From positions 1 to 42,603 of the forward strand of contig JANWVR010000090.1 of the NCBI GenBank assembly GCA_025056735.1: 42,603 bases of DNA. Reading direction: 5' to 3'. The DNA is from Saprospiraceae bacterium. GTDB taxonomy: Bacteria; Bacteroidota; Bacteroidia; Chitinophagales; Saprospiraceae. The notes under the pieces were generated by a model that saw only the letters and a list, made by a program, of their open reading frames with translations, had not been told where the DNA came from and did not search any database. Below, piece by piece: positions 7,191 to 15,161 of this stretch (position 1 is its first letter; each line of letters opens with the position of its first letter). Made by a program: the position numbers and the translations under genes.

Positions 7191-7964
7191 GTGAGCATTT
7201 CCCAACCGATACTGAAACTGGCCCGCCTGAATGGCCAGCCCGAAATTTTCTACTCCATCCAGGGTGAGGGCAAGAGCGCCGGCGTCCCGTCGGTGTTTGT
7301 GCGCACGAGCCTGTGCAACCTGCATTGCATTTGGTGCGATACCGACTACACCTGGAACTGGGAAGGCACGCCCTTCGTCCACGTCAACGATGCCAGGCCA
7401 GGCTACCAAAAGTTTGATAAAAAAGCCTGGATAGCACGCTGCTCCGCAGCGGAAGTTGCTGAGCGCGTGCTGGCCTATCCAGCGCGTAATGTGGTGCTCA
7501 CGGGCGGCGAACCCATGATGCAACAGCCCGCCTTAGTAGAATTGATGCGCCTCCTGCGCCAGCATGACCCGGCTTATCGCTTCGAGGTAGAGACCAATGG
7601 CACGCTGCTGCCCCAACCCGACTTTGAGGCGTTCATTGACCAGTATAATGTGTCGCCCAAATTGGCCAACAGCAACAACCCGGAGCGCCTGCGCGAGAGG
7701 CCGGCGGTTTATCGCCATTTCGCCCAAAATCCGAAGGCGTGGTTCAAATTCGTCGTAACTCAGGCCGAAGACTTAGCCGAAGTGCTCCGCCTGCAGGAGC
7801 GCTACTACATTGCCGCTGAGAAAATCTGGCTGATGCCCGAAGGCAATACGCGCCAGGCGCTTGCCCGCCGGCGCAGATGGTTAGTAGAAGTGTGCAAAGC
7901 GCACGGCTTTCGCTACACCGACCGTCTGCATGTACAGATTTGGGGCAGCCGCAAAGGCGTCTGA
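7191..7964 (+). CDS. queE: 7-carboxy-7-deazaguanine synthase QueE
   Basis: A 257-residue radical-SAM enzyme that converts 6-carboxytetrahydropterin to 7-carboxy-7-deazaguanine, a step of queuosine (and deazapurine DNA modification) synthesis. The CX3CX2C iron-sulfur motif is at Cys42, Cys46 and Cys49 (LCNLHCIWCD), preceded by the family block FYSIQGEGKSAGVPSVFVR. VLTGGEP binds SAM, and the C-terminus FRYTDRLHVQIWGSRKGV is typical. The start is a GTG at 7191; no in-frame ATG fits. No other queuosine gene is in the window, so it probably serves tRNA queuosine from a scattered pathway. It is convergent with the MarR gene, with 5 bases between the two stops. Confidence 0.93.
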   Translation: MSISQPILKLARLNGQPEIFYSIQGEGKSAGVPSVFVRTSLCNLHCIWCDTDYTWNWEGTPFVHVNDARPGYQKFDKKAWIARCSAAEVAERVLAYPARNVVLTGGEPMMQQPALVELMRLLRQHDPAYRFEVETNGTLLPQPDFEAFIDQYNVSPKLANSNNPERLRERPAVYRHFAQNPKAWFKFVVTQAEDLAEVLRLQERYYIAAEKIWLMPEGNTRQALARRRRWLVEVCKAHGFRYTDRLHVQIWGSRKGV

Positions 7965-7969
7965 GCAGT

Positions 7970-8581
7970 TCAATCCCCATGCGGCTTGCGCGGCACGTGT
8001 TCGGGGCAGTCCACCCGCAAGTCCCGAACCTCTAGGTGTTTTTTGATAAAATGGCAAAAGTGCCCGCTGTCGGTTTTGCGGTAGTACGTGCAGGCGAAGC
8101 ACATTCGTTGCGGTACAATAACCCCCGCATGTTGCAAATGCGCAATGAGGCCGAGTAATTGCTCCAGCAGCCCTGCGCGCTCCGTTTCTGAAAGTCGAGT
8201 CAGGCCAGGCAGCATCACATCTGCGAAATCAGCTACCTGAGCTGCTACGGCCACCCCGTCTTCGGTGAGCGCGAGCGTATGACTTCGCGTATCTGCTGAG
8301 TCTGTCTTGCGCAGCAGCAACCCCTTCTGTTCGAGCGTACGGAGCGCTTCGCTGACCGTCGAGGGCGTCAGGTTGAACTCTTGCGCCAGCAGGGTAACCT
8401 TGCATCGCTCCTGCGGATGGAACCGAATGAAAAGCAGTAACTGAATTTGAATAGGGCTAAGGCCCAGCGCCTTGCCCTTCTCCCACAACAACACACGGAA
8501 TGCCTCGCTCAGCCGCTCCAACGCGACCACAATTTTGTATTCCACGCGGTCTATCTGGGCATAAGGATTGAAAATACTCAT
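7970..8581 (-). CDS. MarR-family regulator with C-terminal Cys cluster
   Basis: The ATG at 8581 gives a 203-residue protein; the frame extends further upstream, but that part does not resemble the family. Residues about 20-135 form the MarR winged helix (LSPIQIQLLLFIRFHP...TLLAQEFNLTPSTVSEALRTLEQKGLLLRKTDSADTRSHTLALTEDG). The C-terminal 45 residues carry CX2C (MCFACTYY), then HFCHFI and finally a DCPEH motif. Such a four-cysteine tail occurs in a subset of MarR proteins and may bind zinc or an iron-sulfur centre, so a redox or metal sensing role is possible. Target genes are not evident; the divergent dipeptidase gene is the nearest candidate. Confidence 0.85.
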   Translation of the reverse strand: MSIFNPYAQIDRVEYKIVVALERLSEAFRVLLWEKGKALGLSPIQIQLLLFIRFHPQERCKVTLLAQEFNLTPSTVSEALRTLEQKGLLLRKTDSADTRSHTLALTEDGVAVAAQVADFADVMLPGLTRLSETERAGLLEQLLGLIAHLQHAGVIVPQRMCFACTYYRKTDSGHFCHFIKKHLEVRDLRVDCPEHVPRKPHGD

Positions 8582-8788
8582 CGGATAGGTGAAGCGGTCA
8601 GATGTAATGGCAAAAGTAAAGAAAACGAGACGCTCGCTCCCTGCAATCTCCAAACACAGAATAGATCGTAGCGTCTTTAGCGTCATTTTTGTATTTTGTA
8701 ATGCGCATGAACGCCGATATTGCGCTGCCCAAGCGGGCCTTGTTAGCAGGATGGCTCGCTAATCTCTATCATCTTTTTCGTATTTTTT

Positions 8789-10033
8789 ATGATTAACTTG
8801 ACTATTCTCTCTCTCCTCTTTCTAACGGCCTTTACTCGCTGCTCCTCAACGCCAGCCCTGGCGCCCGAAAGTACGCACTCCGGTGCTGTTCCGCCCATAT
8901 CTGATACCGCAGGTTTAGACCCGGAAAAGCGCGCCCGTCGGCTGTTGCAAACGACGCCAATTATAGACACGCACATAGACTTTCCGTATCGCTTAGCCGA
9001 ACGGGGCGTCTGGCCGAAGGCGGGCTTCGAGGCACTGGCTCTGCGCCATCCAGAGGGCCATTTCGACTACGAGCGCGCGCGCAAAGGCGGGTTGAGCGGC
9101 GCATTCATGTCCATTTACATTCCAGCAGCCTACCAGCAAAAGCCGCCCGGCAGCGCCCGAGCGTTGGCCGACTCGCTCATTGACTTAGTGCACGCCGTGG
9201 CGCGCGCCTATCCCGATAAGTTCGCCGTGGCCCACCGTGCCGACGATATTGAGCGCAACTTCCAGAAGGGTATTGTCTCGCTGCCCATGGGTATGGAAAA
9301 TGGTGCTCCCATCGAGACGCTTGCTGACGTGGCCTACTTCCACCAACGCGGCATCCGGTACGTTACGCTGGCCCACAGCCGCGACAACCGCATCTCGGAC
9401 TCCTCCTACGACACCTCGCGTACCCACGGGGGCTTGAGCGACTTCGGACGCGACGTCGTGCGCGAAATGAACCGCGTCGGTATTATGGTGGACGTTAGCC
9501 ACCTGAGCGACCAGGCCGTCTGGGACGTATTGGCTGTCAGCACGCGACCCGTGATTGCCACCCACAGCGCTTGCCGCCACTTCACGCCCGGCTTCGAGCG
9601 CAACCTGCCCGATACGCTCATCCGCGCCATCGCCCAAAAAGGTGGCGTCATCCAGGTGCCCTTCAGCCACCACTTCCTCAGCACCGAAAGCCGCCGCGCC
9701 TTCCGCGCTGCCGAAGCCCGCATGAAAGACCAGAAAATCAACAAAGAAAGCCCTAAAGCCCGCCGTTTTATGGAAAAACAACTCCTACACGCCGGATTCG
9801 GCGTACGCCATGTGGCCGACCACATTGACCACATCCGCCGCATCGCAGGCATTGACCACGTCGGCCTGGGCAGTGACTTTGACGGCGTGGGCTTAGCCAT
9901 CCCCCCTGACCTGGCTGATGTAAGCATGTATCCCAACCTTATCGCCGAACTCTTCCGACGCGGCTACACTGACGAAGAGGTGCGCAAGGTGTGCTACCTT
10001 AATGTCCTGCGCGTGTGGAAGGCGAATGAATAA
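8789..10033 (+). CDS. Membrane dipeptidase (peptidase family M19)
   Basis: A 414-residue renal-dipeptidase-type metallopeptidase that hydrolyses dipeptides with two active-site zinc ions. Metal-binding motifs are present: IDTHIDFP (residues about 59-66), the bridging glutamate in GMENG, the histidines in VDVSHLS and ATHSACRHF, and the aspartate in GLGSDFDG. Residues 1-18 are hydrophobic and followed by RCSSTP; a lipobox is possible, but Arg before the Cys is unusual, so the protein may instead be exported by a plain signal peptide. In the periplasm it could act on D-amino-acid dipeptides from cell-wall turnover. It is divergent from the MarR regulator across about 200 bases. Confidence 0.93.
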   Translation: MINLTILSLLFLTAFTRCSSTPALAPESTHSGAVPPISDTAGLDPEKRARRLLQTTPIIDTHIDFPYRLAERGVWPKAGFEALALRHPEGHFDYERARKGGLSGAFMSIYIPAAYQQKPPGSARALADSLIDLVHAVARAYPDKFAVAHRADDIERNFQKGIVSLPMGMENGAPIETLADVAYFHQRGIRYVTLAHSRDNRISDSSYDTSRTHGGLSDFGRDVVREMNRVGIMVDVSHLSDQAVWDVLAVSTRPVIATHSACRHFTPGFERNLPDTLIRAIAQKGGVIQVPFSHHFLSTESRRAFRAAEARMKDQKINKESPKARRFMEKQLLHAGFGVRHVADHIDHIRRIAGIDHVGLGSDFDGVGLAIPPDLADVSMYPNLIAELFRRGYTDEEVRKVCYLNVLRVWKANE

Positions 10034-10275
10034 GATGGCTCCCTGGGCCAATCTCTGAAAATAGGTTCCGCTTACAAAGGAGCCGCGACAGTCCTACCTC
10101 GGTAGCGCCCGAATAAATTAAAGGTTAAGAAATTTTTACCGATTTTTGAAAGCGCATCGCGCAAAGCAGCCTACTTTAACCGCGCCAAAACGAGGCCTGC
10201 TAAAAGGGCGAGGCGGTCATGGCTTTTGCAAAAGAATCTCCTGTTTTTTAACTGCTAACTGTTTTTGCTCGCACT

Positions 10276-12411
10276 ATGTCAAGTTTTGATACCCGCAACA
10301 TCCGCAACATCGTACTCGTAGGGCACTCCGGCAGCGGTAAGACCACCTTTGCCGAGACGATGCTCTACGAGGCGAAAGCCATCAGTCGCCGCGGTAGCGT
10401 TGGCGACGGTAACACACAGAGCGACTACACGCCCCTGGAGCAACAGCGCGGGCACTCGCTATTTACCAGTGTGCTGCATTGCACGTGGAAGGACACCAAG
10501 ATCAACATTTTAGACACGCCGGGCTTAGACGACTTTGTAGGCGAAGTCATTACGGCGCTCAAGGTGGCCGATACGGCTTTGGTGTTCCTCAACGCGCGCA
10601 GTGGCGTAGAGGTGGGCACCGAGTTGGTATGGGAGTATGTAGATCGCTTCGAGACGCCCACCATCTTTGTAATCAATCAGTTAGACCACGAAAAAGCCGA
10701 TTTTGAGCGCACGCTGGAGCAGGCGCGCGAGCGCTTTGGCAACCGCGTGCTCCCTCTGCAGTTTCCGGTCAGTGTGGGGCCGGGCTTCAATGCCATTGTG
10801 GATGCTCTGCGCATGGTCATGTATGTGTTCCCACCCGGCGGCGGCAAGCCCGAAAAGAAAGAGATACCCGCCGAACACAAGGCGCGCGCCGACGCCATGC
10901 ACAACGCTTTAGTAGAAGCTGCTGCCGAAAACGACGAGGCGCTCATGGAGAAGTACTTTGAAAACGGCACGCTCGATGAAGAGGACCTTGCCGCAGGCCT
11001 GCGCATCGGCCTGGCTCACCACCAGTTCTTCCCGGTCTTTTGCGCCTCTGGCCTTAGCGACATGGGCTCCGGTCGCATCATGGGCTTCATCCACGACATC
11101 TGCCCCAGCCCGGCCGATCGCCCCCCTGCCGCTTTAGAAGGCGGTGGCTCCAAACCCTGCGACCCCAAGGCGCGCCCCTGCGTCTTCATCTTCAAAACCG
11201 TCAACGAACCCAAAGTCGGCAACGTCTCCTATTTCAAAGTCTATTCCGGCGTCCTAAAGGCCGGTGATGAATTGACCAATGCCGACAACAGCACTGCCGA
11301 GCGCTTTGCCGCCCTCTATGTCTCCGAAGGCAAAAACCGCGAAAGTGTTACCGAATTGCAGGCCGGCGATATCGGTTGCACCGTAAAACTTAAAAACTCG
11401 CATACCAATCAGACGCTTAATCCAAAGGGAGCAGACATCAAAATCGAACGCATCCACTTCCCCCCGCCTCGCATCCGAATGGCCGTAGTGCCGCCCAGCA
11501 AATCTGAAATCGAAAAAATGGCACACGCGCTGCATTCCATCCAGGAAGAAGACCCTACGCTCATTGTAGAGCAAAGCGCTGAGCTAAAGCAAACTATTGT
11601 GCACGGCCAGGGCGAGCTGCACTTAGAAATCGTGCGCATCAAATCGGAGCAAAACTTCGGTATCCGCATCGAATACGAAGAGCCCCGCATCCCTTATCGA
11701 GAGACCATCACCAAACAAGCCAATCACGCCTATCGCCACAAGAAGCAGAGCGGTGGTGCCGGCCAGTTTGCCGAAGTACATATGCGCATCGAACCTTACT
11801 ACGACGGTATGCCCGCACCGGCCGATCTTACGGTGAAAAACATCGAAGTCGAAGACCTTAAATGGGGCGGCAAGTTCTCTTTCTGCTGGGCCATCGTGGG
11901 CGGCGCCATTGATGCCCGTTTCATCAATGCCATCAAAAAAGGCATTATGGCCAAAATGGAAGAAGGCCCGCTCACCGGCTCCTATTGCCGCGACATCCGC
12001 GTCAGTATTTACGACGGTAAAATGCACCCGGTGGACTCTAACGACATGGCCTTCCAGACAGCGTCCTCTATGGCCTTCAAGGAAGCCTTCCCTCAAGCAG
12101 GCCCACAGGTCCTCGAACCCCTCTACGACCTCGAAGTCATGTGCGACGCCGAAGTCATGGGCAACGTCATGGGCGACCTGCAAACACGCCGCGCCATCAT
12201 CATGGGCATGGACTCCGAAGGCCACTACCAGGTCATTCGCGCACGTGTGCCGCTTAAAGAACTCCATCGCTACTCGTCCTCCCTGCGATCGCTGACCCAG
12301 GGCAAGGCCAAATTCACCATCGCCTTCGCCGAGTACGCACCCGTACCACCTGACATTCAGGCCAAATTGGCGGCCGAATACGCCGCACACGCTAAAGACG
12401 AAGAAAATTAG
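10276..12411 (+). CDS. EF-G paralogue (EF-G2-like translation factor)
   Basis: A 711-residue five-domain protein of EF-G length. The P-loop GHSGSGKTT (residues 16-24) is intact, but other GTPase motifs diverge. The DTPGHxDF motif reads DTPGLDDF (80-87), so the GTP-hydrolysing histidine is Leu84. The NKxD base-recognition motif reads NQLD (134-137). Switch I reads DYTPLEQQRGHSLF. Domains II-V look complete (for example GQGELHLEIV and the ending LKELHRYSSSLRSLTQGKAKFTIAFAEYAPVP). This pattern matches the second EF-G of Bacteroides, reported to support translocation without GTP hydrolysis and to matter under carbon limitation in the gut. I infer the same class here. Transcription ends at a strong terminator 25 bases after the stop. 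Confidence 0.9.
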   Translation: MSSFDTRNIRNIVLVGHSGSGKTTFAETMLYEAKAISRRGSVGDGNTQSDYTPLEQQRGHSLFTSVLHCTWKDTKINILDTPGLDDFVGEVITALKVADTALVFLNARSGVEVGTELVWEYVDRFETPTIFVINQLDHEKADFERTLEQARERFGNRVLPLQFPVSVGPGFNAIVDALRMVMYVFPPGGGKPEKKEIPAEHKARADAMHNALVEAAAENDEALMEKYFENGTLDEEDLAAGLRIGLAHHQFFPVFCASGLSDMGSGRIMGFIHDICPSPADRPPAALEGGGSKPCDPKARPCVFIFKTVNEPKVGNVSYFKVYSGVLKAGDELTNADNSTAERFAALYVSEGKNRESVTELQAGDIGCTVKLKNSHTNQTLNPKGADIKIERIHFPPPRIRMAVVPPSKSEIEKMAHALHSIQEEDPTLIVEQSAELKQTIVHGQGELHLEIVRIKSEQNFGIRIEYEEPRIPYRETITKQANHAYRHKKQSGGAGQFAEVHMRIEPYYDGMPAPADLTVKNIEVEDLKWGGKFSFCWAIVGGAIDARFINAIKKGIMAKMEEGPLTGSYCRDIRVSIYDGKMHPVDSNDMAFQTASSMAFKEAFPQAGPQVLEPLYDLEVMCDAEVMGNVMGDLQTRRAIIMGMDSEGHYQVIRARVPLKELHRYSSSLRSLTQGKAKFTIAFAEYAPVPPDIQAKLAAEYAAHAKDEEN

Positions 12412-12436
12412 CCCTGAGCTACATAGTCACTTCCCT

Positions 12437-12473
12437 CCTCCTGGCTGGACAGCTCCGGCCAGGAGGGTTTTTT
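12437..12473 (+). terminator. Rho-independent terminator after the EF-G paralogue
   Basis: The arms CCTCCTGGC (12437-12445) and GCCAGGAGG (12458-12466) pair perfectly. Four more inner pairs (one G-U) close a small CAGC loop. GTTTTTT follows. Confidence 0.9.
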
Positions 12474-12775
12474 ATGGCTTCTCGCGCGAGGACGCAATTG
12501 TCTAATTTTAGCAAAATGCGAGAAAATTCGCTGGCTCAACTCAACTTTCATACACTTGATAGAGTTATTAGGGCTGTACCTATCTGTAATCGCGGAAAAC
12601 TCTGCAAAACACAATTACAGGAAGTCCTTATCATGCAATTGAGGCACACAATAAAGCGAAGCAGAGAAGATGAAAAGAAAATAAACCATTCGGTGCGCCT
12701 GCTGTTTTATTGCCAATTAGAGAAAGTAGAGTTGTTTTCATAAGGTTAGTTAATAGGGTTTTAGGTGTTTTCATG
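12474..12775. other. AT-rich gene-poor stretch between two terminators
   Basis: About 300 bases, clearly more AT-rich than both flanks and bounded by the EF-G terminator on the left and an orphan terminator on the right. The only plus-strand open frame (12474-12743) has no family features or plausible coding texture. A small RNA, a leader, or the remnant of an insertion are all possible. I see no tRNA or known RNA family. Confidence 0.35.
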
Positions 12776-12806
12776 GAGCCGGGGCAGCAATGTCCTGGCT
12801 CTTTTT
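12776..12806 (+). terminator. Orphan rho-independent terminator
   Basis: The arms GAGCCGGGGCA (12776-12786) and TGTCCTGGCTC (12791-12801) form 11 pairs (two of them G-U) around a GCAA tetraloop, followed by TTTTT at 12802-12806. No gene ends immediately upstream; the EF-G gene already has its own terminator 300 bases earlier. It therefore ends an unidentified transcript or attenuates transcription into the Rpn-type gene. Confidence 0.8.
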
Positions 12807-12851
12807 ATTTGGCGAAAGCTTCCGCCTTCCGGCTCCGCCGGCAGAACACCG

Positions 12852-12859
12852 TATTTTTG
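12852..12859 (+). promoter_or_regulatory. -7 box of the Rpn-type nuclease gene
   Basis: TATTTTTG matches TAnnTTTG exactly and is 19 bases before the ATG at 12879. The -33 region is GC-rich and contains a small CCGGC-TCC-GCCGG hairpin (12829-12841) instead of a TTTG. Confidence 0.5.
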
Positions 12860-12878
12860 CCCTGCAATTGGGTTGGCC

Positions 12879-13817
12879 ATGACGCGAAAGTTAGTTCGGT
12901 TCGATTGGGCTTTGAAGCGCCTGCTGCGCAACAAGGCAAACTTCGACGTGCTGGAGGGCTTCCTGTCCGAGTTGCTGCGCGAGGATGTGCGGATCAAGCA
13001 AATTCTGGAAAGCAAGGGCAACAAGGAAACCTGGGACGACGAGTTCAACCGCGTGGACATCCTGGTGGAAAACGAAAAAGGCGAGTTGGTCATCGTCGAA
13101 ATTCAGAACACCCGCGAGGCGGACTATTTCCAGCGCATGCTGTACGGCACGGCGAAGGTGATTACCGAGCACATGACCGAGGGCCAGCCGTATGCGGAGG
13201 TCAAAAAAGTATATTCGGTCAACATCGTCTATTTTGACCTGGGCCAGGGCGACGATTACGTGTATCACGGCACAACCCATTTTATCGGTTTGCACAGCCA
13301 CACGGAGTTGGCGTTGTCGGCCCGTCAACGGGAGATGTTTCAGAAGACTACGGTGTCGGAGTTGTATCCGGAGTATTACATCATCAAGACGAACCGCTTC
13401 GACGAGGTGGCTCGGGACACGCTGGACGAGTGGATTTATTTTTTAAAGACCGCCGAGATCAAGGAGGAGTTCACGGCCAAGGGGCTGAAGGCGGCCAGCC
13501 AGAAGCTCGACGTGCTGAAGTTAGACCCGGCGGATCGCAAGGCATATGAGCGCTACTTAGAGGCGCAACGCGACGAGGCCAGTTTTGCCCTGACGGTGCG
13601 GGCAGAGGTTGAAGCAGCTGTACAAGAGGCGCTGCAGGAAGCGGTACAAGGAGCGGTGCAGGAGGCCGTGCAAGAGGCAGTTGCTCAAGAGAAAGGGCAA
13701 ATTGCCGAACAGGCGTTGCGTGAGGGCGCAACGGTCCAATTTGTTGCCAGGATCACCGGTCTTTCCTTGCAGGAGGTACAGGCGATTGCGGATAAATTGA
13801 AGTCGGGGGGACCGTAG
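12879..13817 (+). CDS. Rpn/PD-(D/E)XK nuclease family protein (PDDEXK_2 type)
   Basis: The ATG at 12879 gives the family's usual N-terminus (MTRKLVRFDWALKRLLRNKANFDVLEGFLSELL is split here only as MTRKLVRFDWALKRLL...), 312 residues in all. The nuclease core shows Asp60 in RVDILVEN and Glu74-x-Gln76 in IVEIQ, followed by YFQRMLYGTAK. These proteins are often annotated as putative transposases; E. coli Rpn relatives are DNA endonucleases that promote RecA-independent recombination, and phage-defence roles have been proposed. Residues 246-268 form an (E/G)A(V/L)Q tetrapeptide repeat, likely helical or coiled-coil, and the C-terminus IARITGLSLQEVQAIADKL-like segment resembles a small helix-turn-helix often seen at the end of this family. 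No transposon ends are visible. Confidence 0.87.
   Translation: MTRKLVRFDWALKRLLRNKANFDVLEGFLSELLREDVRIKQILESKGNKETWDDEFNRVDILVENEKGELVIVEIQNTREADYFQRMLYGTAKVITEHMTEGQPYAEVKKVYSVNIVYFDLGQGDDYVYHGTTHFIGLHSHTELALSARQREMFQKTTVSELYPEYYIIKTNRFDEVARDTLDEWIYFLKTAEIKEEFTAKGLKAASQKLDVLKLDPADRKAYERYLEAQRDEASFALTVRAEVEAAVQEALQEAVQGAVQEAVQEAVAQEKGQIAEQALREGATVQFVARITGLSLQEVQAIADKLKSGGP
13614..13682 (+). repeat. In-gene 12-bp repeat encoding the A(V/L)Q-E tetrapeptide
   Basis: About six degenerate copies of a 12-base unit (such as GAGGCCGTGCAA) encode the tetrapeptide repeat in the Rpn-type protein. Degeneracy at codon third positions shows it is old or under protein-level selection. Copy number is likely to vary between relatives. 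Confidence 0.6.
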
Positions 13818-13979
13818 CAAAGGAGAAAATCAAGTGCACAACAGCGTTTCCTGCTATTCCTCGCCTCGTTTTATGTTGCGGTTAGCACAATTCTTGTCCT
13901 TATTTTTACAAACCCTGTTGTGCTACTCATTTGTTAGAAGTGCAACATATTCCACGACATTCATTTCTTTATTTCCTCT

Positions 13980-15146
13980 GTGGCTTACTCTGAGTCTTTT
14001 TCCACCAAAGCCTATTTTGACGGTCTGCGCCGGGATGCGCAATTTGGCACGTCGGTGCTTTACAGCTTGTTTCGCAGCGATGCGCAGCGCCTGACCGCAT
14101 TGGATTTGAGCGAGTCTGAGGCTGCTTACTGTTTTCGTTTAGCAGTGAGCGATGTAGCGCGTTTGGCGCGCGCAGAGCAGACACCTGAAGATATCTCGAT
14201 GGAGGCCTTTTTGAGGCAATTGGCGCTGGCCCATGCCATGCTTTTGCAGCCGGTGCTAAGCGCCTCCCTGCCCGAGCATTCGCTATTCGATGAAGCAGCC
14301 CTACGCCAGACGCAGCAAAAAGCTGTTGTGTGGTCGGCTTTAGAAGGTCTTGATCCCGACTGTCAGGGTGCACTCCTGGCTGAGCCAACGTCCCTCGAAG
14401 GGCCCTGCGCCGACGCCCTGAAGGCGGCTTTGAGCGACAAAAACATATCTCCTGAAGTGCTGACGGCGGCGCTATCTGACAGAGAGGGCTTTCGCATTTG
14501 GCAATACACGGGTGCACATGAGCAGGCTTATCAACCGCCAACGCCACCTCAGCCTTTGGTTGAAAGCGCTAACCGAAAAGCCTGGCGCTGGGCCTTGTTC
14601 ATCTTCCTTAGTGTCATCGGAGCCTACGCCGTGTACCAGTTCCTCTTTCGGCCTAAAACCATCGCTGAACTCTACGCCAGCAACTTCAATCCGCCGCGAA
14701 GCCTCCTGGCCGATTGGGAACAACGCCGCAACACCAATAATAGCGATGCTGCTGCACCGCTGACGGAAGAGTGCCTGATGTTGCTCCGTGAAGCCGACGC
14801 CGCCTATCAAGCAGGCGACCTGCGCAACGCCATGGACCCGTTACTCTTTATCGTATTGGATACTGCTACAGCCTGCCAGGCCGACGCATGGCTCTATCTG
14901 GGCATCATCCAGCTGCGCCTGAAAGACCCCCTCACCGCCATGCAGTGCTTTGCCAAAATCGAGGACCTGGAACGCTTCGGAGAAGATATCTACTGGTATC
15001 AGGTGCTGGCCTATCTGCAAATGGCTCAAAACAACCCGCAACAGCGCGAACGCGCGGCAAAGGCTATCGAATTAGCCATACCCAACATCCACAATCCTGA
15101 ACGCCGCGCTCAGGCAGAAGCCCTGCTCAAAGACCTCGCCCCCTGA
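13980..15146 (+). CDS. Membrane TPR protein with sigma-like N-terminus, unknown function
   Basis: A 388-residue protein starting at a GTG (13980). Residues 1-130 (FDGLRRDAQFGTSVLYSLFR...AAYCFRLAVSDVARLARAE) are helical and loosely resemble region 2 of ECF-type sigma factors as they occur in other Bacteroidota; this is weak. A single membrane helix lies at about 201-223 (ALFIFLSVIGAYAVYQFLF). The C-terminal 130 residues contain TPR-type repeats (EADAAYQAGDLRNAMDPLLF, DAWLYLGIIQLRLKDPLTAMQCFAKI, and a final pair). The arrangement would put the N-terminal part in the cytoplasm and the TPRs in the periplasm. It lies 15 bases before rsmG, so the two are probably co-transcribed. Function unknown. 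Confidence 0.75.
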   Translation: MAYSESFSTKAYFDGLRRDAQFGTSVLYSLFRSDAQRLTALDLSESEAAYCFRLAVSDVARLARAEQTPEDISMEAFLRQLALAHAMLLQPVLSASLPEHSLFDEAALRQTQQKAVVWSALEGLDPDCQGALLAEPTSLEGPCADALKAALSDKNISPEVLTAALSDREGFRIWQYTGAHEQAYQPPTPPQPLVESANRKAWRWALFIFLSVIGAYAVYQFLFRPKTIAELYASNFNPPRSLLADWEQRRNTNNSDAAAPLTEECLMLLREADAAYQAGDLRNAMDPLLFIVLDTATACQADAWLYLGIIQLRLKDPLTAMQCFAKIEDLERFGEDIYWYQVLAYLQMAQNNPQQRERAAKAIELAIPNIHNPERRAQAEALLKDLAP

Positions 15147-15161
15147 CGACCGTCGCTGACC

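Noticed and set aside
9185-9781. Minus-strand open frame of 198 codons
   Set aside because: Antisense to the M19 dipeptidase, whose metal-binding motifs lie in this stretch.
11623-12390. Minus-strand open frame of 255 codons
   Set aside because: Antisense shadow of the EF-G paralogue's C-terminal domains; Val/His/Gly/Phe-rich low-information translation without a family.
12474-12743. Small protein of 89 residues
   Set aside because: No recognisable motif, unusual composition compared with neighbours, and it ends before a terminator with no promoter I can point to. I kept the stretch as a possible non-coding transcript.
12879-13817. Insertion sequence carrying the Rpn-type gene
   Set aside because: Although the family is often called a transposase, I find no terminal inverted repeats or target duplication around it.
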